NCBI GenBank assembly: GCA_041689775.1
Contig: JBDNFP010000514.1
Span: forward strand, 1 to 13,376
Source of the DNA: JBDNFP01 sp041689775
Lineage (GTDB): Bacteria; Bacteroidota; Bacteroidia; Cytophagales; Spirosomataceae
Direction of reading: 5' to 3'
Length of the DNA: 13,376 nucleotides
A program made the translations under genes and the position numbers. Below the pieces are notes generated by a model. The model was not told where the DNA came from, did not search any database, and saw only the letters and a program-made list of their open reading frames with translations. Positions 1-7,634 of the stretch are shown here, piece after piece (position 1 is the first letter of the stretch; every line of letters starts with the position of its first letter).

Positions 1-743
1 CCAACGTCAGAAAGTTTGGCCAATATTGGCCCGAGTCTCTTTTCGATGCTCATGGGTCGTAGGGGGTGAAATGCGGATTTCAACCTCACGACCCTTTTTG
101 ATCTTTACCAAATCAATGCCCGAAAACTGCTCAGACTATTAGACAGGATAGTTTTAATAAATCAAATATTAAATACTCTTAAAATGATCCATTTAAGTCG
201 TTATAACGAATAGTAAATCACTATTTACTTACTTCCACCCAGACCTAGAAAAAGCATTGTCTAAGCCTCTAAACTATTTCGTCTTGCTTTCGCTCGCCTC
301 TGTTGAGCGAAACAGAAACGGGACAATAATAAATATACATCCTCCGGACTCTGTTTACAACGTATCTCGTCTAGCGGAGATGAATAGTACTTTATACAAT
401 GCGCTAGTGTGTCTTCCGAATGATCATTTACTAAAAATCCAAAACGCCGGGCCTAAATCCTATTCATCCATAAATAATTTTAATATGAGTGAGTGAACGG
501 TAAAAAGAGTGTGTCCAACGGCACCAAAACGTATAGTTGCATAAACTCGCTACACAACGACCCACCCATAAACACAGGTGTTTGGTACCCAGCTACGGCC
601 CCTCTCCCAGTTAGTTATAACCAGCCCCTTTTAAAACAACCTACAATTTTGGTAAATCAGAAAGAAACTAATCCCAGGTTTTCGTAACTTTCACTGCCCC
701 TTCCGCCGTATGTCCACCGGTTGGGCGTTAGCACAGTAAGTTT
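1..743. other. AT-rich region with no convincing gene
   Basis: No reading frame here looks like a real protein. Two short open frames (257-496 from TTG, 493-687 from GTG, overlapping by four bases) have non-ATG starts, no recognisable domain and a composition rich in Asn, Ser and Ile, as random AT-rich DNA gives. At the left edge a minus-strand frame runs from about 135 down to a TGA at 7-9. Its hydrophilic translation includes GREVEIRISPPTTHEHRKE, and it has no ATG start, so it may be the 3' remnant of a decayed gene. The forward strand is also open from the edge to a TAG at 140-142, so coding is not established on either strand. The part next to 744 should carry the promoter of the type IX cargo gene, but I could not pick out a convincing Bacteroidota -33/-7 pair. 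Confidence 0.5.
178..229. repeat. Cluster of three adjacent dyad-symmetric elements
   Basis: Three palindromic elements lie end to end. Positions 178-197 hold CTTAAA and TTTAAG arms around a short centre, with further pairing across one bulged base. Positions 199-208 are the perfect 10-base palindrome CGTTATAACG. Positions 212-229 form a hairpin with a perfect 7-base stem (AGTAAAT/ATTTACT) and a CACT loop. AT-rich DNA makes short palindromes common, so this may be chance. The tight spacing would also fit an operator or a decayed transposon end. Confidence 0.35.
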
Positions 744-2213
744 ATGTCAACTAGTATCCGATTCCTTTCATTATTTTTCTTGCTGGTAGTCCCGTGGGAC
801 GCTAAGGCTCAGGATGCTTATGTTTCACTCAGTAACGGTGAACTGATTGTCATTGATGTGCCGCAATGTACCAGTCGCCGGATCGGCAATACCATCATTC
901 CAATGTTTGATATTGCAATTAGTCCCGGCGGGGTCCTGTACGGCAATGGGAAGGACAATCGCCTATACCGGATCAATTCCCGAAACGGACTACCCACTCT
1001 CATAGGAGCGCTCAACCCCGCCCAAGACGATGATTTCAATTCTCTGGTTTTCAGCGCTACGGGCGTACTATATGCCGCTACCAACAAATCTACCGACTTG
1101 TACCGCATTGATACCACCACGGCTAACGCTACGGTGATTGGCAACATGAAGTTTCAGGCAGCGGGCGATCTCACGTTTTTTGAGGGAAACCTTTTTTTGG
1201 CTGCCCAGAACAATCAGTTGGTGCAGGTGGATATCTCAGACCCCGGAAAATCAAAATTGGTGGGAAAGATGAATACTAATAGTACCATTTTTGGAGTAGT
1301 GTCCATTGGTACCAAAGATTGCCGGGGCGGGCAACCGCGGATGTACGCACTCGGCGGGAATCAAATTTATGAAGTATCGTCTACGACGGCCTCTACCCGA
1401 CAAGTATGCCCCAATCTGCGGCTTTCGGGCGAAATTTTCGGGGCAGCTTCGCCCTTGGAAGCCACGCCGCAAACCCGAGCCAACGCCGGAAAAGACACGC
1501 TACTGCTGCTGTGCGAAACCACCAACCGTATCCGGCTGAATCCTTTGGTTGGGCCCAAGGAAGAAGGCGGTAGTTGGTACGGGGCGTCCAATACTCTGCT
1601 TGCTACCGACCCTGAGGTGGCGGTAGCCTCCCTACCTCCCGGCGACTATGCGTATCGGTATCAGGTAGGGCAAGCCAATTGCAGCGATACCGCTACGATT
1701 CGGCTTCGGATCAGTCGTCTCAACCCAGGATTACCCACCGATACTACCTTGTGTGTCAACAGGAGTTGGAAGATTAGTTTGGTAGACCCCGACGCCAGGT
1801 ATCAATGGCAGGATGGGAGTAACAGCTCGTTGTATACCATTAGCGCACCGGGGACGTACACCCTTTCGGTAGCCAAAACATGCGGTAGCACCGCGGCCAC
1901 CATCCGGGTAGCCTACGATGACTGCGGGGCGTGTAACCTATTTTTACCGGACGCTTTCTCACCCAATGACGACGGTCTGAACGATACCTTCGGGCCAATT
2001 ACGGATTGTCGGTACCAGACTTTTTCTTTCAGGATTTTTAATCGTTGGGGGGAAGTAATTTACAACACCACCAATTCCGCCGATCGGTGGGACGGCCATT
2101 ATCAATCCGCAAGGGTACAGGCCGATCATTACCTTTATCAGCTTGTATACCGGCTAGAGGCCAACCCTACCGAGATTCAGACGCGTTCGGGTAAGGTACT
2201 TTTACTTCGCTGA
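744..2213 (+). CDS. Secreted protein with type IX secretion (gliding motility-associated) C-terminal domain
   Basis: This is a 489-residue exported protein. The N-terminus is a signal peptide (hydrophobic stretch about 6-17, likely cleavage after AKA at residue 22). Residues about 25-240 hold repeated short segments such as GVLYGNGKDNRLYRI and GVLYAATNKSTDLYRI, suggesting a beta-propeller-like fold. Residues about 245-392 look like one or two Ig/PKD-like domains with paired cysteines. Residues about 396-489 are the type B sorting domain, shown by LPDAFSPNDDGLNDTF, FRIFNRWGEVIYNT and a WDG motif, ending in the usual short beta-strand KVLLLR. In this family the C-terminal domain directs export through the type IX system and attachment to the cell surface. 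The first ATG gives a complete signal peptide, so I keep it. Cargo function is unknown; ligand or polymer binding is a guess. It stands alone and converges on pgi. Confidence 0.9.
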   Translation: MSTSIRFLSLFFLLVVPWDAKAQDAYVSLSNGELIVIDVPQCTSRRIGNTIIPMFDIAISPGGVLYGNGKDNRLYRINSRNGLPTLIGALNPAQDDDFNSLVFSATGVLYAATNKSTDLYRIDTTTANATVIGNMKFQAAGDLTFFEGNLFLAAQNNQLVQVDISDPGKSKLVGKMNTNSTIFGVVSIGTKDCRGGQPRMYALGGNQIYEVSSTTASTRQVCPNLRLSGEIFGAASPLEATPQTRANAGKDTLLLLCETTNRIRLNPLVGPKEEGGSWYGASNTLLATDPEVAVASLPPGDYAYRYQVGQANCSDTATIRLRISRLNPGLPTDTTLCVNRSWKISLVDPDARYQWQDGSNSSLYTISAPGTYTLSVAKTCGSTAATIRVAYDDCGACNLFLPDAFSPNDDGLNDTFGPITDCRYQTFSFRIFNRWGEVIYNTTNSADRWDGHYQSARVQADHYLYQLVYRLEANPTEIQTRSGKVLLLR

Positions 2214-2361
2214 TTGGCGTTACTTCTTTGGTGTCGGAGACTACCTCTGATGCCGGATCGGGGAGGCTATACGCAATGGGCCAACCGGAAAGGGTTTCGT
2301 CTTCCCGGTCTTCGGACCATTGCCGGAAAGATTCGTTAAACGTTTTGAGATTGACGCACAT
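2167..2361 (-). CDS. Doubtful small hypothetical protein (64 aa)
   Basis: A minus-strand frame of 64 codons begins at the ATG at 2361. It overlaps the last 47 bases of the type IX cargo gene in antisense and lies downstream of pgi in the same direction. The product is acidic and includes SEDREDETLSGWPIAYSLPD; I recognise no family. For it: base composition is nearer 50% GC than in the other gaps, and the codons resemble those of the neighbours. Against it: an upstream in-frame ATG at 2397 falls inside the pgi terminator hairpin, no promoter is visible, and the plus strand of the same stretch is also largely open. Confidence 0.3.
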   Translation of the reverse strand: MCVNLKTFNESFRQWSEDREDETLSGWPIAYSLPDPASEVVSDTKEVTPISEVKVPYPNASESR

Positions 2362-2385
2362 AGCTGAATAGATAAGTGGTGTAGT

Positions 2386-2426
2386 GAAAAAATCCATCGG
2401 CCCGTATTGCTACGTGTCGATGGATT
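2386..2426 (-). terminator. Probable intrinsic terminator of pgi
   Basis: Read on the minus strand, 18 bases after the pgi stop codon, AATCCATCG (2426-2418) pairs perfectly with CGATGGATT (2399-2391). The stem runs straight into a run of six T (through 2386). Inside the loop CGTA (2403-2406) and TACG (2411-2414) can pair around a TTGC tetraloop, giving a two-stage hairpin. On the plus strand no T-run follows the stem, so it should terminate pgi but would serve the convergent cargo gene only weakly. Confidence 0.7.
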
Positions 2427-2444
2427 AATAGGTTAAAACTGAAT

Positions 2445-4094
2445 TTACCGCCAACGTTTGTACTGATTGATGAGGCCGTTAGTAGAACTATCGTGATCGG
2501 CAATGGGCCAGTCGTTTTGGAGCTCCGGATAAATCTTGTTGGCTAATTGCTTCCCAAGCTCAACGCCCCATTGATCAAAACTAAATACATTCCAGATCAC
2601 ACCCTGCACAAAAATCTTGTGCTCGTACATGGCAATCAGGCTTCCTAGCACGCGAGGAGTAATCTTCTTGACCAGTATAGAGTTGGTGGGACGGTTGCCT
2701 TCAAATGCTTTAAATGGCGATAGGTAATCAATGGCCTCTTTGGTATAGCCCGAAGCTACGAGTTCGGCGCGAGCCTCCTCTTCGGTTTTCCCGTTCATGA
2801 GGGCTTCGGTTTGGGCAAAAAAGTTGGATAGTAACATTTTGTGGTGGTCGCCCAGCGGATTATGACTCAGAGCCGGGGCGATGAAATCGCAAGGGATTAG
2901 CTTCGTACCCTGATGGATCAGCTGGTAAAAAGCGTGCTGACCGTTGGTGCCGGGTTCTCCCCAGATAACCGGACCAGTTTGGTAGTGTACCGGCTCACCG
3001 TTCCGGTCTACATTCTTGCCGTTACTTTCCATATCGCCCTGCTGAAAGTAGGCCGCAAAGCGATGCATGTACTGATCGTAGGGTAAAATAGCGTGCGATT
3101 GCGCATCAAAAAAATTGTTGTACCAAATACCCAACAAGGCCAGCATGACGGGTATGTTACGCTCAAACTTGGTGGTACGGAAGTGGTTGTCCATGTCGTG
3201 CGCCCCGGCGAGCAGCTGCTCGAAATTGAAGAAACCAATGGAACAGGCGATGGAAAGACCAATGGCCGACCACAAGGAGTAACGCCCTCCTACCCAGTCC
3301 CAGAAGCCAAACATGTTGAGCGGGTCAATGCCAAATTTTTCAACCTCCGCCTGATTGGTAGAAATAGCAACAAAATGCTTCTTGACGAATTCGCTGTTTT
3401 GGGCGTTGTCCAAAAACCAGGTACGGGCGGTGTGCGCGTTGGCCATAGTTTCTTGGGTAGTGAAGGTCTTGGAAGCAACCATGAAAAGTGTCGTTTCAGC
3501 ATCCAGCCCTCCAAGGGTTTCGGCAATATGGGTACCATCCACATTAGAAACAAAATGAACGTTCAGATCGCGGTCGCTGTACGATTTGAGTGCCTCGGTC
3601 ACCATCACGGGTCCCAGGTCACTACCCCCAATCCCGATATTCACGATGTCCGTGATCTTTTTTCCGGTAAAACCCTTCCAGCCACCAGAGCGAACCTTCG
3701 TGGAAAATACTTTCATTTTTTCCAGCACTTCGTTTACATCGGGCATCAGATCTTTGCCGTCGACCATCACTGGTGTATTGGATCGATTTCGAAGGGCGGT
3801 GTGCAGCACCGCCCGGTTCTCGGTAGCGTTAATTTTTTTGCCGGCAAACATCTGATCAATGGCCTCTTGGAGATTGCATTCTGTGGCCAACTGCACCAAA
3901 TAAGCTCTGGTACGGCCGTTGATGCGGTTTTTGGAGTAGTCGATTAAAATATCACCCATCCGGATCGAAAACTTCTTGAACCGGTTGGAGTCTTCCTCGA
4001 ATAGTGCGCGTAAATGCTTTTTAGATATAGTCTTATGGTGCGTTTTTAATTTCTTATGAGCAGCCGTTTGGTCAAAAGGAATTGCTGGAAACAT
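2445..4094 (-). CDS. pgi: Glucose-6-phosphate isomerase
   Basis: This cytoplasmic enzyme interconverts glucose 6-phosphate and fructose 6-phosphate in glycolysis and gluconeogenesis (EC 5.3.1.9). At 549 residues it matches the usual bacterial/eukaryotic-type length. The sugar-phosphate binding part carries NIGIGGSDLGPVM (152-164) and VASKTFTTQET (206-216). Signature 1 is DWVGGRYSLWSAIG (266-279) and signature 2 spans about 498-515 with FDQWGVELGK. Catalytic residues expected from the E. coli enzyme are present one position later: Glu356 in MESNGK, His387 in GQHAFYQ and Lys515. The gene is monocistronic, divergent from the alcohol dehydrogenase and convergent with the type IX cargo gene, and is followed by a terminator hairpin. 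It looks intact and like a core housekeeping copy. Confidence 0.98.
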   Translation of the reverse strand: MFPAIPFDQTAAHKKLKTHHKTISKKHLRALFEEDSNRFKKFSIRMGDILIDYSKNRINGRTRAYLVQLATECNLQEAIDQMFAGKKINATENRAVLHTALRNRSNTPVMVDGKDLMPDVNEVLEKMKVFSTKVRSGGWKGFTGKKITDIVNIGIGGSDLGPVMVTEALKSYSDRDLNVHFVSNVDGTHIAETLGGLDAETTLFMVASKTFTTQETMANAHTARTWFLDNAQNSEFVKKHFVAISTNQAEVEKFGIDPLNMFGFWDWVGGRYSLWSAIGLSIACSIGFFNFEQLLAGAHDMDNHFRTTKFERNIPVMLALLGIWYNNFFDAQSHAILPYDQYMHRFAAYFQQGDMESNGKNVDRNGEPVHYQTGPVIWGEPGTNGQHAFYQLIHQGTKLIPCDFIAPALSHNPLGDHHKMLLSNFFAQTEALMNGKTEEEARAELVASGYTKEAIDYLSPFKAFEGNRPTNSILVKKITPRVLGSLIAMYEHKIFVQGVIWNVFSFDQWGVELGKQLANKIYPELQNDWPIADHDSSTNGLINQYKRWR

Positions 4095-4391
4095 AGAGAG
4101 GTTGTTTAGTAATTCAGGTATTTTGGATGGAAGAGCACGAAAATAACTGTTTAAACCACTTTTTCCTTGTACTATCCATCATTTTCTTTTTTAATTACAA
4201 AAAATTAGAGGAATTATGAAGGACTTCGATTAGGGTCAGGGTACTAAGGGGCAGAACAGAGTGAAAGGTGAATATAATCATACTTTTAGAAAAAGTAATG
4301 ATGCCAGTAGGATTACCATCTCAGATGCGTAAAAGTTTGGAACAAATCTCTTTTCGGAGGAAGAAATCAACATTAAAGCCAACTAATCTAG
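4095..4391. promoter_or_regulatory. Divergent intergenic region between pgi and the alcohol dehydrogenase
   Basis: About 300 AT-rich bases separate the two divergent start codons and must hold both promoters. Weak matches to the Bacteroidota -7 element TAnnTTTG exist: AAAGTTTG at 4332-4339 for the dehydrogenase, and TATTTTCG on the minus strand at about 4136-4143 for pgi. Neither has a clear -33 partner, so I do not assign start sites. A GTG-initiated frame (4268-4483) overlaps the dehydrogenase in another frame and has no recognisable product. A GGAGG at about 4358 lies too far from the ATG at 4392 to be its ribosome binding site. Confidence 0.4.
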
Positions 4392-5504
4392 ATGAACCCC
4401 TACCCGGCAACAGCAGCCATCAGCCACGGAAACGGCACCTTTTCCATCGAAAATATCGAAGTATTCCCACCTCAGGAAGATGAAGTACTAGTAGAAATCA
4501 AAGCCGCCGGAATTTGCCACACCGACTTCGACTCCTTATCCTGGAGAAAGCCCGTCGTCATGGGCCACGAAGGGGCGGGTATTGTAAAGCAAGTGGGGCC
4601 GCGCGTCACGAAGGTAAAACCCGGTGATACCGTACTACTCAATTGGGCCATTCCTTGCGGTAGCTGTTTTCAATGCCAGGAGGGCAATCTGCATATTTGC
4701 GAAGTCAATTCCCCGGTGGTCGCCGGCAACAAGGCCAGCGGCGGGCACGCTGGTCTGGAACGAACCCGTTGGCGTGGTGTACCCATCGAGCGGTCGTTTA
4801 GCTTGGGTACTCTGTCTTCCCTCACTGTGGTGCGGGAGGCGGCCGTGGTCCGAACGGATACGTCTATACCTTTTGCTTCCGCGGCCATTGTGGGTTGTGG
4901 GGTTATGACGGGCGTAGGGTCGGTACTCAACGCTGCCAAAGTAAAACCCGGCAGTTCGGTGGTGGTGTTGGGTACCGGAGGAGTGGGGCTCAATGTCATT
5001 CAGGGTGCCCGCATCGCGGGGGCAAGTACCATTATTGCGGTTGACCTGAATCTAACCCGATTAGAAATGGCCCGACTGTACGGCGCCACGCACCTACTCC
5101 AAGCCGAACGCCATGATAAGGGGCTACTGCAAGTGGCCGAAGAAGTAAAGTTACTCACTAATGAACGTGGTGCCGACTATGCCTTTGAATGTACGGCTAT
5201 TCCCGAACTGGGGGCCGCCCCGCTCGCCATGATCCGCAATGCGGGAGTTGCCTGCCAGGTCAGTGGTATTGAACAGGAAATCAGCATTGACATGAATCTG
5301 TTTGAATGGGATAAAGTATACATCAACCCACTGTACGGGCAGTGTAATCCGGAACGCGACTTCCCCCGCTTGCTTGCTTGGTACAAGGAAGGAAAGCTCC
5401 TGCTGGATGAATTAGTGACGCGTACCTACGAGCTGGAAGAACTCAGTCGGGCCTTCGAAGATATGCATCAGGGAAAAAATGCGAAGGGAGTCATACTTTT
5501 TTAA
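4392..5504 (+). CDS. Zinc- and NAD-dependent alcohol dehydrogenase, class III-like (MDR family)
   Basis: This 370-residue medium-chain dehydrogenase probably oxidises alcohols, or aldehyde-thiol adducts, with NAD in the cytoplasm. Catalytic zinc ligands are Cys42 (GICHTD), His59-Glu60 (GHEGAG) and Cys169 (VGCGVMTG). All four structural zinc cysteines are present (89, 92, 95, 103). The Rossmann fold shows GTGGVG at 194-199 and Asp218 at the end of the next strand, which favours NAD over NADP. Its outline resembles class III (formaldehyde-type) enzymes, but the loop between Cys42 and His59 is short compared with human ADH5 as I recall it, so substrate and any thiol cofactor are open. An in-frame TAG directly precedes the ATG, which fixes the start. 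It lies 77 bases upstream of the efflux regulator on the same strand, with no terminator visible between them. Confidence 0.9.
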   Translation: MNPYPATAAISHGNGTFSIENIEVFPPQEDEVLVEIKAAGICHTDFDSLSWRKPVVMGHEGAGIVKQVGPRVTKVKPGDTVLLNWAIPCGSCFQCQEGNLHICEVNSPVVAGNKASGGHAGLERTRWRGVPIERSFSLGTLSSLTVVREAAVVRTDTSIPFASAAIVGCGVMTGVGSVLNAAKVKPGSSVVVLGTGGVGLNVIQGARIAGASTIIAVDLNLTRLEMARLYGATHLLQAERHDKGLLQVAEEVKLLTNERGADYAFECTAIPELGAAPLAMIRNAGVACQVSGIEQEISIDMNLFEWDKVYINPLYGQCNPERDFPRLLAWYKEGKLLLDELVTRTYELEELSRAFEDMHQGKNAKGVILF

Positions 5505-5581
5505 CAAAAGACTAGATTCACGAGTACCTTCCGACCCCAACTATTATGTAATTTGCGTCCCAAAACCAAGGACTACCCGCC

Positions 5582-6262
5582 ATGCATAAAATTCTGCTGC
5601 TAGAAGACGACGCCATTCTATCCAACGAAATAAGTACTTTCCTGAAAACCAAGGAGTTTTTGTGCGATACTGTATTTGACGGTAACGTGTTTTTCCGGCA
5701 GTTGAAACTTCAAACGTACAGCGTGTATTTATTGGATATTAACGTACCGGGTATGAACGGTCTGGAAGTATGTAAAAAAATCAGAAGTGCTGATAAGTCA
5801 ACCCCCATTTTGATGTTAACGGCCTACGGAGAAATTCAGGATAAGTTCGATGCTTTTCAGTTCGGAGCAGATGACTATTTAGTGAAACCCTTTCACCTCG
5901 ATGAATTGTACATCCGGATCAAGGCAATGCTCCGAAGAAGTACCCAACCCCAAGATACCAGTGAGGTAATCAGCATTGAAGACCTGAGGATTAACCTCAC
6001 CGAAATGAAAATTCAACGCGGTGATCAACCCATTGAATTGACCCCGAAGGAGTACCAGCTACTGGTACTATTGGCCAAAGCCAAGGGGAGAACGCTGTCT
6101 AAACAAACCATTGCCGAGCAGATCTGGGATATTCACTTCGATACCAACCTCAATACCATTGAAGTGTACATAAACTTCCTGCGTAAGAAAATAGATAAAG
6201 ACTTTGCGAAAAAATTAATCCACACCCGTCCTGGCTTCGGGTACTATCTCAGCAGCGAATAG
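5582..6262 (+). CDS. OmpR/PhoB-family response regulator
   Basis: This 226-residue cytoplasmic regulator has an N-terminal receiver domain (about 1-118) and a C-terminal winged-helix DNA-binding domain (about 128-225). The receiver has the acidic pair Asp9-Asp10, the phosphoacceptor Asp52 in LLDINVPGMNG, Thr80 in MLTAYGE and Lys102 in LVKPFH. The winged helix shows ELTPKEYQLLVLLA, the recognition-helix region NTIEVYINFLRKKID and the wing HTRPGFGYYL. One base separates its stop from the kinase ATG, so the two are co-expressed and almost certainly cognate partners. Family members typically bind tandem repeats about 11 bases apart; such repeats lie just downstream at 7631-7670, ahead of the efflux genes. 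No such repeats are visible in its own upstream gap, so autoregulation is not supported. Confidence 0.95.
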   Translation: MHKILLLEDDAILSNEISTFLKTKEFLCDTVFDGNVFFRQLKLQTYSVYLLDINVPGMNGLEVCKKIRSADKSTPILMLTAYGEIQDKFDAFQFGADDYLVKPFHLDELYIRIKAMLRRSTQPQDTSEVISIEDLRINLTEMKIQRGDQPIELTPKEYQLLVLLAKAKGRTLSKQTIAEQIWDIHFDTNLNTIEVYINFLRKKIDKDFAKKLIHTRPGFGYYLSSE

Positions 6263-6263
6263 C

Positions 6264-7634
6264 ATGACCCTGAAACTTCGAATTTCTATTTATGTCAGTG
6301 TGGCCTTCTCCATTCTCTTCGGATTGGGTATCACCATCGTCTATTTGGCTTTCGCCTCGTTCCGTCAGGTCGAATTCACGGACCGTCTCCAAGAAAAAGC
6401 ATTGACTACGGTAAACCTGCTCCTAACCGTCAAGAATATTGACAAACAACTACTTAAAGTAATTGATCAGAATAGTATCAACAAACTATACAATGAAAAA
6501 ACACTCGTTTTTGACGAAAATCTAAATCTGATTTACAGTAGTATCGACGATGCTCCCATTCGTTGGAACCGTCAGGATTTATTGAGCTTAAAGGAATCAA
6601 AAAAGTTTATCAAAGTAGATAATGGCCGTGACTTGGTAGGGTTATTTTATGACTCCAAAAAGGCTGATTACTACGTCCTTGTCGCGGCGGAAGACAAGTA
6701 CGGCAACAGCAAGCTGAGGTACCTTTCCTACATTCTTTTGTCCACTTTTTTGGCGGGGATAACGGTAATGTGGATATCCACCTACTTCATCATAAAAAAG
6801 CTAACCAAGCCCTTGGAGACTTTCCAGAGAAATATAGTTCATATTTCAGCCAACGAGCTCAATACGCAGCTTCCGATCAGTAAATCACGCAATGACGAAA
6901 TTACCCTCCTTACCCAAACATTCAATCAGATGCTGGCCCGGATTGAAATGTCATTTATTGCCCAACGGGAATTTACGGCCAACGCATCCCACGAATTACG
7001 AACTCCCATTAGCCGGATCACCTTTCAAATTGATAATCTCCTGCAATCAAACGAACTGGCAGAAACGACCCGAAACTACCTTACGAGCATTACTGCAAAC
7101 GTCAATCAGTTATCCGAACTGATCAATTCGCTATTACTGTTGGCAAAAAGCAGCCCCTTGGATTCGGGTGAGCAACTTTCGGAGGAGCGGATTGATGAAA
7201 TATTTTTTTCTTCCTACGAGCAAGCCAAGAAGAATCTCCCGGATTTAAAGATGAATTTTGAAATCAACGAGAGTAAGTCTATTTCCAACGGTTTAGTCAT
7301 ACAGGCCGCCCGATCGGTATTAGTAATAGCCTTCGCCAACCTACTCAGAAACGCCTACCAATACTCATTTGATAGAACCGTTAGCGTATCGATTACCCAA
7401 TTGACGGAGGAACAACTAACCGTTACATTCTCAAACTGGGGTGAGCCACTGAGTACACAGGAAAAGTCGAGGTTATTTCAACCCTTTACCCGGGGAAGAA
7501 ATTCAAGAAATACGCAGGGGTCTGGCTTGGGCCTAGGTATAGTCAAACGAATTCTGGATTACCACAGGGCTACCGTAAATTACTCTGCCTCGCCGGAAAC
7601 TCACCATCACTTCGAAATTATTTTTACGATTTAA
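6264..7634 (+). CDS. Sensor histidine kinase of the efflux locus
   Basis: This 456-residue inner-membrane kinase has two membrane helices (about 9-31 and 153-176) flanking a periplasmic sensor region of roughly 120 residues. A HAMP linker follows (about 177-230), then a HisKA domain with phosphoacceptor His243 in ASHELRTPIS. The ATPase domain has the N-box NLLRNA (359-364), a G1 box reading NWGEP in place of the usual DxGxG, the F-box LFQPFTRGRN and the G2 box GSGLGLG (419-425). The Asp-to-Asn change in the G1 box occurs in other CusS-like kinases as I recall, so it need not mean loss of activity. The sensor region has no His, Cys or Met. This is unexpected for a copper, silver or zinc sensor and leaves the signal unknown. 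Its stop codon overlaps the first TTAAGG repeat. Confidence 0.94.
   Translation: MTLKLRISIYVSVAFSILFGLGITIVYLAFASFRQVEFTDRLQEKALTTVNLLLTVKNIDKQLLKVIDQNSINKLYNEKTLVFDENLNLIYSSIDDAPIRWNRQDLLSLKESKKFIKVDNGRDLVGLFYDSKKADYYVLVAAEDKYGNSKLRYLSYILLSTFLAGITVMWISTYFIIKKLTKPLETFQRNIVHISANELNTQLPISKSRNDEITLLTQTFNQMLARIEMSFIAQREFTANASHELRTPISRITFQIDNLLQSNELAETTRNYLTSITANVNQLSELINSLLLLAKSSPLDSGEQLSEERIDEIFFSSYEQAKKNLPDLKMNFEINESKSISNGLVIQAARSVLVIAFANLLRNAYQYSFDRTVSVSITQLTEEQLTVTFSNWGEPLSTQEKSRLFQPFTRGRNSRNTQGSGLGLGIVKRILDYHRATVNYSASPETHHHFEIIFTI

Noticed and set aside
257..687. Two overlapping short frames (257-496 and 493-687) that might be a small two-gene operon or toxin-antitoxin pair.
   Set aside because: Starts are TTG and GTG, no domain is recognisable, composition looks random, and there is no ribosome binding site or promoter to support them.
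725..740. GGTTGGGCGTTAGC resembles the right end of an integron attC site just before the cargo gene.
   Set aside because: GTTAGCA does not fully fit GTTRRRY, no matching RYYYAAC arm was found at a sensible distance, there is no second attC-like site and no integrase in the window.
3093..3947. A long plus-strand frame of 284 codons antisense to pgi.
   Set aside because: It lies wholly inside pgi, whose full family motifs and catalytic residues are intact; the antisense translation has no recognisable family and is a shadow frame.
4278..4300. ACTTTT/AAAAGT short hairpin in the pgi-dehydrogenase gap.
   Set aside because: A six-base AT stem with a three-base loop is expected often by chance and has no supporting T-run or repeat.
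7434..7450. Kinase G1 box reads NWGEP instead of DxGxG, suggesting a dead kinase.
   Set aside because: The N-box, F-box, G2 box and phosphoacceptor His are intact, and this replacement is seen in other CusS-like kinases as I recall, so inactivity is not supported.
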